From: an uncultured Collinsella sp.
GTDB taxonomy: Bacteria; Actinomycetota; Coriobacteriia; Coriobacteriales; Coriobacteriaceae
Length of the DNA stretch: 51,457 bases
Assembly (NCBI GenBank): GCA_958407555.1
Contig: CATYJC010000002.1
Coordinates: forward strand, 1-51,457
Direction: 5' to 3'
Shown here: one piece after another, positions 41,854 to 51,047 of the stretch
Layout of the letters: the number at the start of each line of letters is the position of its first letter
How positions within the stretch are numbered: the stretch's first letter is position 1
The notes under the pieces: model-generated
Told to the model about the DNA's origin: nothing
The model's database searches: none
What the model saw: only the letters and a program-made list of their open reading frames with translations
Position numbers and translations under genes: made by a program

Positions 41854-43335
41854 GTGGCAGAAACGTTTGATATCGCGATTGTGGGCGCGGGCATCACCGG
41901 GTGCGCCATCGCGCGGCAGCTCGCGCGCTATGACTTGTCCATTTGCGTGGTCGAGGCGGCCAACGATATCGCGCTGGGCGCGTCGAAGGCCAACGGTGGC
42001 CTGGTGCACGCCGGCTACGATCCGGCGCCGGGCACCGTAAAGGCGCAGGTCAACGCCCGCGGTTGCGAGCTGTATGGCACCTGGGCCCAGGAGCTGGGAT
42101 TTTTGTTCCGCCGCACCGGGTCGATGGTGCTGGGCTTCAACGATGAAGACCGCGCGCACCTGGAGAAGCTGCGCCAGAATGGCCTTGCCAACGGCGTGCC
42201 CGAGCTGGCGATTATCGGCCCCAAGCGCATCCACGAGCTGGAGCCGCGCGCGAGTGCTAAGGCGACGTGCGCGTCGTGGTGCCCTTCGACCGGTTACGTC
42301 GACCCATTTGAGGTCGCCATCGCCGCGCTGGAGAACGCGGTCGCCAACGGCGTGACGTTTATGCGCTCCGCACCGGTGGAGGCCATTGAAGTTGCCGGCG
42401 GCGCTGACGGGGGCACTGCCGCCGACGGCAAGGGCCGCGCGCGCTTTACGCTGGTGACGCCCGCCGGCAATGTGCGCTGCCGTTACCTGATCAACGCCGC
42501 GGGCAACGGTGCCGCGGACATCTCGCATATGGCCGGCGCTGAGGAGTTCCAGATGGTTTGGCGCCAGGGCAATATTGTGGTGCTGGACAAGGAGCCGCGT
42601 GCGCTCATGCCGCTCTACCCCGTTCCCACACCGGTTTCCAAAGGCGTTATCGTCACGGGCACCGTGCACGGCAACACCGTGATCACCGCGACCGCCGCCG
42701 TGCGCGAGCCCGGCGACACGCAAACCTATGCGAGCGATGTCAACGCGCTCCTGACCGGTGCGCGCAAGCTGGTTCCCGATCTGGACACGCGCCGCGTGGT
42801 GCGCGCGTTTGCCGGCGGGCGCCCGGTCATTAAGGAAACGAACGACTTCTTTATTGGGCAGTCCGCCGTGGTGCCGGGGCTGTTCCAGGCGGCGGGCATT
42901 CAGTCGCCGGGCGTGGCAAGCGCGCCGGCCATTGCCGAGCGCATGGATCAGGCGCTGCGCGATGCCGGCGTGGCCCTACGCGAGCGGAACGATTGGGACC
43001 CGATTCGCCGTGCGCCAGATGATTTTGACCGCGCGCCGCTTGCGCGCAAGGAAGAGCTCATTGAGTCCGACCCCGCGTGGGGGCAGATCGTCTGCCGCTG
43101 CGAGACGGTGCCTGAGGCCGAGATCGTGGCCGCGATCCGACGCCGCCCGGGCGCGATTTCGGTCGAGGGCGTCAAGCGCCGCTGTCGTGCCGGCATGGGT
43201 CGGTGTCAGAGTGGCTTTTGCCAGAGCCGCGTGGTGGCGATCCTGGCGCGCGAGCTGGGCTACGACCCTAGCGAGGTGTTGTTGGAGGATGCCGGATCTT
43301 GGTTGGTCGAGGGACCGCTGAAGGGGGTACGCTAG
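41854..43335 (+). CDS. GlpA-like FAD-dependent glycerol-3-phosphate (or 2-hydroxyacid) dehydrogenase
   Basis: This 493-aa flavoprotein has an N-terminal FAD-binding motif (DIAIVGAGITGCAIARQL, GxGxxG) and the DAO-type body with ANGGLVHAGYDP. A C-terminal BFD-like [2Fe-2S] module has CRCETV at about 411 and a cysteine cluster RRCRAGMGRCQSGFCQSRV at about 448. This layout matches anaerobic GlpA-type subunits. GTG 41854 follows GGGAGG. It forms an operon with the next two genes (1-bp and 4-bp gaps), typical of a membrane-free three-part redox complex. The exact substrate is inferred. Confidence 0.85.
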   Translation: MAETFDIAIVGAGITGCAIARQLARYDLSICVVEAANDIALGASKANGGLVHAGYDPAPGTVKAQVNARGCELYGTWAQELGFLFRRTGSMVLGFNDEDRAHLEKLRQNGLANGVPELAIIGPKRIHELEPRASAKATCASWCPSTGYVDPFEVAIAALENAVANGVTFMRSAPVEAIEVAGGADGGTAADGKGRARFTLVTPAGNVRCRYLINAAGNGAADISHMAGAEEFQMVWRQGNIVVLDKEPRALMPLYPVPTPVSKGVIVTGTVHGNTVITATAAVREPGDTQTYASDVNALLTGARKLVPDLDTRRVVRAFAGGRPVIKETNDFFIGQSAVVPGLFQAAGIQSPGVASAPAIAERMDQALRDAGVALRERNDWDPIRRAPDDFDRAPLARKEELIESDPAWGQIVCRCETVPEAEIVAAIRRRPGAISVEGVKRRCRAGMGRCQSGFCQSRVVAILARELGYDPSEVLLEDAGSWLVEGPLKGVR

Positions 43336-43336
43336 G

Positions 43337-44737
43337 ATGGCGACGTTTGATATGCGCGGCGGACGCGCGGAGGTCGGAGCCGTAGCGTCGGTGTCGACGC
43401 AGGTCTTCGGCGTGGTCGTCATCGGCGGCGGACCTGCTGGCATGGCGGCTGCGCTTGCCGCACATAAGGCCGGCGCCCACGTGGCCATCGTGGAGCGCGA
43501 GCAGCATCTGGGCGGCATTCTGCGTCAGTGCATTCACCCGGGTTTTGGCCTTTCGCACTTTAAGCAGGAGCTCACCGGTCCCGAGTACGCGCAGCGCTTT
43601 ATCGACCAGGTACGCGCGACCGATATTGCGCTGTTCTTGGGCAGTATGGTGCTTGGGATTGATTCGGGCGAGGGCGAGGGCGCGGACGACCGGGGCGCGG
43701 ACGAGGGCGTGGGAGCTGCCGCAGTCCATACCGTCACGCTCATGAGCCGTGCCGGCATGCTGCAGCTCACCGGACGCGCTGTCGTCCTTGCCATGGGATG
43801 CCGCGAGCGCACACGCAGCGAGATCAAGATCCCCGGCAGCCGTCCCGCCGGCGTGTTTACGGCGGGCCTGGCGCAGCGATATATCAATATCGAAAACCTC
43901 AAGCCCGGCTCGCGCGCTGTCATTTTGGGCTCGGGTGACATTGGACTTATCATGGCGCGCCGCTGCACGCTCGAGGGAATTTCGGTCGAGGGCGTATACG
44001 AGCTCATGCCGTACGCCAACGGTCTGTGCCGCAACGTCAAGAACTGCCTGGACGACTTTGGCATTCCGCTGCACCTGTCCACCACCGTCACGCGCGTGAT
44101 CGGTCACGACCGCGTTGAGGCCGTCGAGGTGAGTCAAGTCGACGAGAACCTGGCACCCATTCCGGGAACCGAGCGCGTTGTTCCGTGTGACACGCTGCTA
44201 CTTTCGGTTGGTCTGATTCCTGAGAACGAGCTTTCGGTGGGCGCGGGCGTTGAGCTTGACCCCCGCACGCGCGGCGCCGTGGTGGACCAGAGCCTGCAGA
44301 CGGGCGTGCCGGGCATCTTTGCCTGCGGCAACGTGCTGCACGTGCACGACCTGGCCGACAACGTGACGACCGAGTCCGAGCGTGCCGGTGCGGCTGCGGC
44401 GACGTACGCGTCGGGCTTTGGTGCTGGGGCCGATGCGGGCGCCGCGGGCCTGGGCTGCCAGCTCACGGTCTCCCCTGCCGGTATCGCTGGCTACGCACTG
44501 CCGGGACGCATTACGGCTGTGGCACTCACCAAACTCAACTTCCGCGTGCGCCGACCGGTCGACGCCGCCCGCGTGCGCATTCTTGCAGGCGACGAGGAAC
44601 TGTTTGCAGGCAAGGTCCGCCCGTTTAAACCGAGCGTCATGGAAAGCTTCCCGCTGCCGGCAAAGGCGATTCAGCGCGCACTCGACTTGGATGTTAGCGA
44701 GATTATCCTGTCCGTCGACCCCGTTGAGGAGGCGTAA
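43337..44737 (+). CDS. FAD/NAD(P)-dependent oxidoreductase (GlpB-like partner)
   Basis: This 466-aa flavoprotein has the FAD motif VVVIGGGPAGMAAALAAHKAG (about 32), LGGILRQCIHPGFGL with a nearby cysteine, a second nucleotide-binding motif AVILGSGDIGLIMARR (about 195), and a C-terminal FAD motif GIFACGNVLHVHDLADNV (about 330). It resembles the small-molecule dehydrogenases paired with GlpA-like proteins, passing electrons within the complex. The gene starts one base after the GlpA-like stop and ends four bases before the DUF1667 gene. Confidence 0.88.
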   Translation: MATFDMRGGRAEVGAVASVSTQVFGVVVIGGGPAGMAAALAAHKAGAHVAIVEREQHLGGILRQCIHPGFGLSHFKQELTGPEYAQRFIDQVRATDIALFLGSMVLGIDSGEGEGADDRGADEGVGAAAVHTVTLMSRAGMLQLTGRAVVLAMGCRERTRSEIKIPGSRPAGVFTAGLAQRYINIENLKPGSRAVILGSGDIGLIMARRCTLEGISVEGVYELMPYANGLCRNVKNCLDDFGIPLHLSTTVTRVIGHDRVEAVEVSQVDENLAPIPGTERVVPCDTLLLSVGLIPENELSVGAGVELDPRTRGAVVDQSLQTGVPGIFACGNVLHVHDLADNVTTESERAGAAAATYASGFGAGADAGAAGLGCQLTVSPAGIAGYALPGRITAVALTKLNFRVRRPVDAARVRILAGDEELFAGKVRPFKPSVMESFPLPAKAIQRALDLDVSEIILSVDPVEEA

Positions 44738-44741
44738 GACC

Positions 44742-45140
44742 ATGAGCACGAATGTGACCGAGACATTGCAGTTCAACTGCACCACCTGCCCATCCGAGTG
44801 CCTCCTGACCGTAGAGGTAGAACGTGGCGCAGACGGCGCCGTAGTAGAGGTGCGCTCCGTGACCGGCAACAGCTGCCCGCGAGGCGATAAGTTCGCGCAC
44901 CAGGAGCTCACCTGCCCCATGCGCGTGCTCACTACCACCGTGGCCGTATCTGGCGGCGACGAGTCGCTGCTGCCCGTACGCACGGCCGAAGCCATCCCGC
45001 TGGCACTCCACGCCCAAGCCATGGACCTCATCCGCGGCCTAGTCGTCAACGCCCCCATCCGCATGGGCGACGTCGTGTTGAAGAACCTCCTCAACACCAA
45101 CATCGACCTAATCGCCAGCATGGACATCGACCTTGCCTAA
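44742..45140 (+). CDS. DUF1667 cysteine-motif protein
   Basis: This 132-aa protein has the DUF1667 cysteine pattern FNCTTCPSECLLTVEV (about residues 10-25), then GNSCPRG and LTCPMRVLTTTV, and ends with IDLIASMDIDL. The cysteines probably hold a metal or an iron-sulfur cluster. DUF1667 genes regularly follow the GlpA-like and FAD oxidoreductase pair in anaerobes and complete the complex. ATG 44742 has GAGGAGG ahead. Confidence 0.88.
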   Translation: MSTNVTETLQFNCTTCPSECLLTVEVERGADGAVVEVRSVTGNSCPRGDKFAHQELTCPMRVLTTTVAVSGGDESLLPVRTAEAIPLALHAQAMDLIRGLVVNAPIRMGDVVLKNLLNTNIDLIASMDIDLA

Positions 45141-45175
45141 GCAGCTCATTTAGGACGGGGCTTCATCCCCCTCTG

Positions 45176-45244
45176 AAGTTGCGGTGGAATAGTTCCTGTT
45201 TTAGGCCATTACCCCGGCAAGCAGGAACCATTTCACCGCAACTT
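45176..45244. repeat. palindromic repeat family S, copy 1
   Basis: Two 23-bp arms, AAGTTGCGGTGGAATAGTTC (plus CTG) and its near-perfect complement (2 differences), enclose 23 bp. It lies between the DUF1667 stop and the peptidase start. The arm sequence returns at 46409-46475 on the other side of the peptidase gene. Confidence 0.85.
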
Positions 45245-45295
45245 ATGTGGGGGCGCATGGGATACCATGGTGGCATCCTAGCGAAAGGACGATGT

Positions 45296-46384
45296 ATGGC
45301 ACATGTCGATGACCAGCGTGTGGCGCGCGTGCTCGATGCGCTCGAGGCTCAGCGCCCCGGCGCGCAGCTGCTCGTAAACGACCCGTGGTCGATTTATTAC
45401 CTGACCGGCTTTTATGCCGATATGTTCGAGCGTTTTTGCGGCGTGCTGCTCGCACGCGGTAGCGAGCCCGTGATCCTGGTCAACACCCTGCATCAGCTGC
45501 CCGAGTACGACAATGCCCGCGTGGCCTACCACACCGATACCGACGTCGTGACCGACGCAATCGCTCGCGAGGTCGATCCGACCAAACCGCTCGGCATCGA
45601 CACCGTCATGCGCTCCGGCTTTTTGATGCCGCTCATGGATTGTCACGCCGCGAGCGAGTTTTTCCTGGGCGACTTTGCCGTCACCGCCGCACGCGCCCAC
45701 AAGGATGCCGCCGAGCAGGAGCTGATGCGCGCGTCCTCGGCCGCTAACGACGCCGTGATGGCCGACGCCATCAAGCTCGTCCACGAGGGCGTAACGGAGC
45801 GCGAAATTGCCGACCAGATGCTCGGTCTGTACCGCAATCACGGCTGCGAGGGCTTTAGCTTTCCGCCCATCGTAAGCTTTGGCGCCAACGCCGGCGACCC
45901 GCACCACGAGCCTGACGACACCGTACTCAAGCGCGGCGACGTGGTGCTGTTCGACATTGGCGGGCGCCGCCGCAACTACTGCTCGGACATGACGCGCACG
46001 TTCTTTTGGGGCGAGCCGGAAGAGGAGACGGCACGCATCTACGACATCGTGCGCCGCGCCAACGAGGCCGCCGAGGAGCTCATAGCACCGGGCGTGCGCA
46101 TGTGTGACCTGGACCGCGCCGCACGCGACGTGATTGAGGATGCGGGCTATGGACAGTACTTTACGCATCGCCTGGGACACTCGATCGGCTTGCAGGACCA
46201 CGAGCCGGGCGACGTTTCACTCGTCAACGAGCGGGTCGTAGAACCGGGCATGACGTTCTCCATCGAGCCGGGCATCTACCTCCCCGGCCGCACCGGCGTC
46301 CGCATCGAGGACTTGGCCCTGGTCACAGAGTCCGGCGTCGAGATTCTCAACGCCTACCCCCACGGCCCAGTCCGCCTAGCCTAA
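45296..46384 (+). CDS. M24 metallopeptidase (Xaa-Pro aminopeptidase/dipeptidase type)
   Basis: This 362-aa cytoplasmic peptidase probably cleaves Xaa-Pro peptides. The creatinase-like N-terminal domain (YYLTGFYADMFERFCGVLL) is followed by the pita-bread fold. Metal ligands are visible: FDIGGRRRNYCSDMTRTF (two Asp), HRLGHSIGLQDHE (His), SIEPGIYLPG (Glu) and RIEDL (Glu). ATG 45296 (MAHVDDQRV) has AAAGGA ahead; the longer open frame would include the repeat. It is monocistronic and enclosed by two copies of repeat family S. Confidence 0.92.
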   Translation: MAHVDDQRVARVLDALEAQRPGAQLLVNDPWSIYYLTGFYADMFERFCGVLLARGSEPVILVNTLHQLPEYDNARVAYHTDTDVVTDAIAREVDPTKPLGIDTVMRSGFLMPLMDCHAASEFFLGDFAVTAARAHKDAAEQELMRASSAANDAVMADAIKLVHEGVTEREIADQMLGLYRNHGCEGFSFPPIVSFGANAGDPHHEPDDTVLKRGDVVLFDIGGRRRNYCSDMTRTFFWGEPEEETARIYDIVRRANEAAEELIAPGVRMCDLDRAARDVIEDAGYGQYFTHRLGHSIGLQDHEPGDVSLVNERVVEPGMTFSIEPGIYLPGRTGVRIEDLALVTESGVEILNAYPHGPVRLA

Positions 46385-46408
46385 CCCCTTCCCAATGGCC
46401 CCTCAATA

Positions 46409-46475
46409 AGTTGCGGTGGAATAGTTCCCAGATTGGCCCACAGAGGCATAATCCAGGAACTATTTCACCGCAACT
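46409..46475. repeat. palindromic repeat family S, copy 2
   Basis: The 20-bp arms AGTTGCGGTGGAATAGTTCC and its complement (one difference) enclose 27 bp that differ from copy 1. It lies 25 bp after the peptidase stop and may terminate transcription. Confidence 0.85.
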
Positions 46476-46516
46476 GCCATGGGGCCAAGTTGACCAATTT
46501 GACAGTATAGAGATGC

Positions 46517-46677
46517 GCCACAATAACGGGCCATCTACTACGTTTAACCCGCATGGGTCGACCATGCGGCCAATTTTTTGAAAATTGGCAAGCCTTCTAC
46601 CTGCGGTTTTGATTTCGCAATTCTCGGCGTGGTCGAGGGCAGTCGATTAAACGTAGTAGATAGGCCCATTTCGTGGC
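46517..46677. repeat. 161-bp MITE-like element, copy 2
   Basis: It has the same terminal inverted repeats as 17158-17317 (GCCAC..., CATCTACTACGTTTA, TAAACGTAGTAGATAGG, ...GTGGC). The interior reads CGACCATGCGG, TTTTGAAAATTGGCAAG, TCTACC and GCGGTTTTGATTTC, matching the reverse complement of copy 1's interior. It fills most of the gap before the folC stop. Confidence 0.85.
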
Positions 46678-46709
46678 AAGCAGACCAACTAGCTGCCCTG
46701 CGAATGGTG

Positions 46710-48053
46710 TTAGCGCAGCAGCCCCGCCACTTCGCCGGCCAGGGTGATGGTGCCGGCTGCTACAAAGGGCTCGCCAGCGGCATCGAGGGCTGCGAGGGCC
46801 TCGGATACGCTGGGGTACACGCCCGCGAGCTTATCGGCGTCCACCAGGGCGGCGAGTTCCTCAGCCGGCAGGGCGCGGTCGGAATCGGTCTGCGTCACGA
46901 CCACGCGCGGGAAGGCCGGAATCAGCACGTCGACGATGCCCGCCACGTCCTTATCGGCCAGCGCGGCGCACAGCAACGTTGGGCGATTCTCTACGCACGG
47001 ATCGATCTCGTCCAGCGCGCTCACAAAGTTCTCGCAGCTCTGGGGGTTATGGCAGGCGTCGATCAGCTTGAGCGGATCAGTCCCCAGCACATCAAAGCGA
47101 CCCGGCGTGGGGCAGCCCATAAGCGAAGCGTCGAGCGCCTCATGGTCGAGCTCGCGACCCAAATACCCCTCGCACAGCATAATCGCGCACGCGGCATTCT
47201 GCGGCTGATAGGCCGGTTTGACCATGCTCGATGTATAGATTGCACGCGGCGTGGTGCAGCTAAACTCCACCGTATCGCCCACGTGTGCCGGAAGTTTGGT
47301 CGTCGTATGGCTCACCACGAGTGGCACAACGCCGCACTCACGGCAACGGGCATCCATCACACGCTGAACGCTCGGCTCATGCGTGCCCTCGCCCAAAACA
47401 ACCAGGCGCCCAGGCTTAATAACCGCAGCCTTCTCCCCCGCAATAGCCTCAAGCGTGTCGCCAAGGACATTCGTATGGTCGAGCCCAATGCCCGTAATGG
47501 CGACGGCCACGGGATCGGTCGCACTCGTAGCATCCCAGCGTCCGCCCATGCCAACCTCAAGCACGGCCACGTCCACGCAAGCCTCGGCAAACATGGTCAA
47601 ACCGGCCACGGACAAAAGATCGAAGGGCGTAATAGAACGGAGCTCCTCGCCAGCCGCCTCACGACGTGCGTTGAGACGACGACCCGCCTCATACGCCGCA
47701 GAGACACCATGGGCAAAGACCTCGTCTGAGACGACCTTTCCATCAATCTCCATACGCTCGGGATAGCGCACCAGATGAGGCGACGTAAAGAGTGCCGTCT
47801 TAAGGCCCTCACCACGAAGAATGGCAGCCGAGAATCGCGTCGTCGAGGTCTTTCCATTGGTGCCGGCTATCTGGACGCAATCATAGAACTCGTCAGGACG
47901 ACCAAGCTCATCGAGCATCTCCACGACGGTCTCGAGCAGCGGCGTGGAATAACGCGCAATCTTGCCCGTATCGGCCGCAAGTGCAACAGCCTCATCAAAA
48001 GAAAGCTCCGGAACCTCAAACGGCACCGAATACAACCCAGAACGCTTCGCCAT
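46710..48053 (-). CDS. folC: folylpolyglutamate synthase / dihydrofolate synthase
   Basis: This 447-aa Mur-ligase-family enzyme adds glutamate to folates. The P-loop is QIAGTNGKTSTTRFSAAIL (about residue 62), followed by LFTSPHLVRYPERMEIDG, LEVGMGGRWDATSAT, GLDHTNVLGDTLEAIAGEKAAVIKPG and the C-terminal IDACHNPQS. ATG 48053 has GAGGGGAC ahead; a start at 48110 in the same frame would put a terminator-like hairpin inside the gene. It lies downstream of valS, an order often seen in Gram-positive bacteria. Confidence 0.94.
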   Translation of the reverse strand: MAKRSGLYSVPFEVPELSFDEAVALAADTGKIARYSTPLLETVVEMLDELGRPDEFYDCVQIAGTNGKTSTTRFSAAILRGEGLKTALFTSPHLVRYPERMEIDGKVVSDEVFAHGVSAAYEAGRRLNARREAAGEELRSITPFDLLSVAGLTMFAEACVDVAVLEVGMGGRWDATSATDPVAVAITGIGLDHTNVLGDTLEAIAGEKAAVIKPGRLVVLGEGTHEPSVQRVMDARCRECGVVPLVVSHTTTKLPAHVGDTVEFSCTTPRAIYTSSMVKPAYQPQNAACAIMLCEGYLGRELDHEALDASLMGCPTPGRFDVLGTDPLKLIDACHNPQSCENFVSALDEIDPCVENRPTLLCAALADKDVAGIVDVLIPAFPRVVVTQTDSDRALPAEELAALVDADKLAGVYPSVSEALAALDAAGEPFVAAGTITLAGEVAGLLR

Positions 48054-48073
48054 AACCAAAGTCCCCTCAACAT

Positions 48074-48104
48074 AAAAAGAGGCCCGTAAGCAACAACGAG
48101 CCCC
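48074..48104 (-). terminator. terminator-like hairpin just before folC
   Basis: On the minus strand GGCTCGT, an 8-nt loop and ACGGGCC pair with one G-T, followed by TC and five T. It lies only 20 bp before the folC start. It is either a valS read-through terminator or an attenuator in the folC leader. Confidence 0.55.
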
Positions 48105-48207
48105 TCCCATTCAAAATATCAGCCAAACCCCGCTTGCAGCAGAATCAAGGCCACAACCCAGTGGCACCAACCTGCAGGCAGCGGACGCCCCCGTAACCGC
48201 TATTGGA

Positions 48208-48315
48208 GCGGTTTGGGGCTTTGCTCGATACAAGTTCCGCACGAGCCGAAGGCCACTTAATGTGGCCTTCGTGCGAGCAGGACTGTCCGCAGTAGCGAGC
48301 AAAGCCCCAAACCGC
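48208..48315. repeat. large palindromic repeat, core family P (copy 2)
   Basis: Perfect 20-bp outer arms (48208-48227 and 48296-48315) enclose the family core in reverse orientation: CAAGTTCCGCACGAGC, an inner hairpin GGCCAC-TTAA-GTGGCC with flanking GAA/TTC, and GCAGGACTGTCCGCAG. The arms are unrelated in sequence to those of copies 1 and 3. It lies 15 bp after the valS stop. Confidence 0.9.
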
Positions 48316-48330
48316 GTCCCCCAGTGACCC

Positions 48331-51027
48331 TTACGAGAAGTCAGCAACCTGAGCAGTCAGCGCCACCAGGGTCTCCTTGAGCTCAGCTGCACGGTCCCTC
48401 TTCTTCTGGACCACGGCGGGCGCAGCCTTAGCCACAAAGCCCTCGTTGGCGAGCGTCTTCTCGCAGCCGGCGAGCTCCTTCTGGGCCGCGGCAATCTCCT
48501 TCTCCAGGCGCGCCTTCTCGGCCGAAAGGTCGACCTTGCCCTCGAGCACCACAAAGACCTCGACGCCACTATCGACCACGGCGATGCTCGCAGCCGGCTT
48601 CTCAACGTCGGTACCCATAACCAGCGAGGCAGTGTTTGCCAGCGGCTCGATGGTCGAGCGCAGGCTCTCGAGCTTCTCGATGTCCTCGGCGCCGGCGCGC
48701 ACGACCACGTCGAGCTCGGCCTTGGGGCTCAAGCGATAACGCGAGCGGGTAGCGCGGGCGGCAGACACCACGGTACGGCACAGTTCAAACGCGCGCTCTG
48801 CGTCCTCATCGATATACTTGGCGTAGTCGGCGGGCTCGGGCCACTTGGCGATCATGAGCGCCTCGGCGCGGTCAACGTTGCCCTCGGCATCCAGGTCGAG
48901 CACGCTCGCCGGCATGTTGTCCCAGATCTCCTCGGTGACAAACGGCATGAGCGGGTGCATCAGGCGAATGGAGGTATCGAGCACAAAGATCAGGTTGCGC
49001 TGCGCCTGCAGACGGCCCTCGCCCTTCAGGCGGGCCTTGGTGACCTCGACGTACCAGTCGCAGACCTCGTTCCAGAAGAACTGCTGCACGCCGCGGGCCA
49101 TGTCGCCAAAGGTGTAGTTCTCGATGCCCTCGGTGACCATCTTGACGGCCTTGGCCAGGCGGCTGAACATCCAGGCGTCGGCCGGCGTCTCCACGACGGG
49201 CTCGCCAGGGGTGTAGCCTTCCATGTTCATAAGCAGGAAGCGGCTGGCGTTCCAGATCTTGGTGACGAACGACTTGGCCTGCTCGGTGCGCGGGCTGTCG
49301 ATGAGCTTCTTGGTCTTCTTGTCGATGTTCGCGTCGAACTTGACGTCCTGGTTATTGGTGCACAGTGTGAGCAGGTTGAAGCGCATGGCATCGGCGCCGT
49401 ACATGCCAATGAGATCCATGGGGTCAACGCCGTTGCCCTTGGACTTGGACATGCGGCTGCCGTCCTTGGCAAGAATCGTCGGGTAGATGACGACATCCTT
49501 AAACGGCACCTCGTCCAGGAAGTACAGCGAGCTCATGACCATGCGGGCGACCCACAGCGCGATGATGTCGCGCGCGGTGACGAGCGCCGTCGTGGGGTGA
49601 TGGCCCTCGAGCAGCTCCGGCTTTTGCGGCCAGCCCTGCGTGGCAAAGGTCCACAGCTGCGAGCTGAACCAGGTGTCCAGCACGTTCTCGTCCTGATGCA
49701 CGTGATGGCCGCCGCACTTGGGACACACGTCGGTGTCCTCGGTAAGAGCATCCTCCCAGCCGCAGTCCTCGCAGTAGAACACGGGGATGCGGTGACCCCA
49801 CCAAAGCTGACGCGAGATGCACCAATCCTTGAGGTTCTCCATCCAGGTGGTGTAGGTCTGCGTCCAGCGCGCGGGGTGGAAGGTGACCTTGCCGGAGTTG
49901 ACGGCGTCGAGCGCCGGCCCCTTGAGCTTGTCGACGGCCACGAACCACTGCTCGGACAGCCACGGCTCCAGCGCGGAGTCGCAACGATAGCAGTGCATGA
50001 CGGAGTGATCGAGCTCGTCGACATGATCGAGCAGGTCGTGCTCCTCAAACCACTTGATGACGGCCTCGCGGCACTCGTCGCGGTTCATGCCGGTGAACTC
50101 GCCGTAACCCTCGACGACCACCGCGTGCTCGTCGAAGATGTTGATCTGCGGCAGATCGTGGGCCTGACCCATGGCGTAATCGTTGGGGTCGTGGGCCGGG
50201 GTGACCTTGACGAAGCCGGAACCAAAGTTGGCGTCGACATGCCAATCCTCAAAGATGGGGATCTCGCGGTCGACGATGGGGAGCTTGACGGTCTTACCCA
50301 CAAAGGCAGCCTTCTCGGGGTCCTTCGGGGAGACGGCGACACCCGTGTCGCCGAGCATGGTCTCGGGGCGCGTGGTGGCAACGACGATGTAGTCCTGGCC
50401 GTTGACCGGCTCGGTCAGCGGATAGCGCAGGTGCCACAGGTGACCCTTCTCGTCCTTGTACTCGGCCTCGTCGTCCGAGATGGCGGTGGTGCAGTTGGGG
50501 CACCAGTTGACGATGCGCTTGCCGCGATAGATCAGACCGTCGTGGTACCAGTCGCAGAACACCTTGCGCACGGCCTGGGCGTAGTCCTTGTCCATGGTAA
50601 AGCGCTCGTTATCAAAGTCGACGGAGCAGCCCATACGCTTGATCTGCTCGACGATGATGCCGCCGTACTCGTGGGTCCAATCCCAGCAGGCGTCGACAAA
50701 CTTGTCGCGACCGATCTCCAGGCGGCTAATGCCCTCGCTCTTGAGCTTCTTGTCGACCTTGGTCTGCGTAGCGATACCGGCGTGGTCGGTGCCGAGCACC
50801 CAGCGCGTGGACTTGCCGCGCATGCGGGCCATGCGGATGATGGCGTCCTGGATGGAGTCGTCGGTGGCGTGGCCCATGTGGAGCTTGCCGGTCACGTTGG
50901 GAGGCGGAATGGTGACGGTGCAGTCGCCCACGCCCTCACGGCGCTTGTAGTAGCCGCCGTCAAGCCACTTCTGCAAGATCGCCGGCTCGTTGGTCGACGG
51001 ATCGTAGTTCTTGGGCATCTCTTCCAT
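48331..51027 (-). CDS. valS: valyl-tRNA synthetase
   Basis: This 898-aa class I synthetase attaches valine to tRNA-Val. The HIGH motif is HMGHATDDSIQD (about residue 51) and the KMSKS motif is RMSKSKGNGVDPMDLIGMYG (about 526). The editing domain contains TTRPETMLGDTGVAV (about 220), and a CxxC zinc pair lies in CEDCGWEDAL...CPKCG. The C-terminal 65 residues form the tRNA-binding coiled coil (LSAEKARLEKEIAAAQKEL). ATG 51027 has GGGAGAG ahead. Family P repeats lie on both sides of the gene. Confidence 0.97.
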   Translation of the reverse strand: MEEMPKNYDPSTNEPAILQKWLDGGYYKRREGVGDCTVTIPPPNVTGKLHMGHATDDSIQDAIIRMARMRGKSTRWVLGTDHAGIATQTKVDKKLKSEGISRLEIGRDKFVDACWDWTHEYGGIIVEQIKRMGCSVDFDNERFTMDKDYAQAVRKVFCDWYHDGLIYRGKRIVNWCPNCTTAISDDEAEYKDEKGHLWHLRYPLTEPVNGQDYIVVATTRPETMLGDTGVAVSPKDPEKAAFVGKTVKLPIVDREIPIFEDWHVDANFGSGFVKVTPAHDPNDYAMGQAHDLPQINIFDEHAVVVEGYGEFTGMNRDECREAVIKWFEEHDLLDHVDELDHSVMHCYRCDSALEPWLSEQWFVAVDKLKGPALDAVNSGKVTFHPARWTQTYTTWMENLKDWCISRQLWWGHRIPVFYCEDCGWEDALTEDTDVCPKCGGHHVHQDENVLDTWFSSQLWTFATQGWPQKPELLEGHHPTTALVTARDIIALWVARMVMSSLYFLDEVPFKDVVIYPTILAKDGSRMSKSKGNGVDPMDLIGMYGADAMRFNLLTLCTNNQDVKFDANIDKKTKKLIDSPRTEQAKSFVTKIWNASRFLLMNMEGYTPGEPVVETPADAWMFSRLAKAVKMVTEGIENYTFGDMARGVQQFFWNEVCDWYVEVTKARLKGEGRLQAQRNLIFVLDTSIRLMHPLMPFVTEEIWDNMPASVLDLDAEGNVDRAEALMIAKWPEPADYAKYIDEDAERAFELCRTVVSAARATRSRYRLSPKAELDVVVRAGAEDIEKLESLRSTIEPLANTASLVMGTDVEKPAASIAVVDSGVEVFVVLEGKVDLSAEKARLEKEIAAAQKELAGCEKTLANEGFVAKAAPAVVQKKRDRAAELKETLVALTAQVADFS

Positions 51028-51047
51028 ATATCTCTCCCTGTCCCGCC

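Noticed and set aside
40923..41909. Several short open frames across the repeat array (with repeated LQIETF-like or CNS-like words)
   Set aside because: The repeated protein words are just translations of the DNA repeat in different frames; no start signals or consistent length are present.
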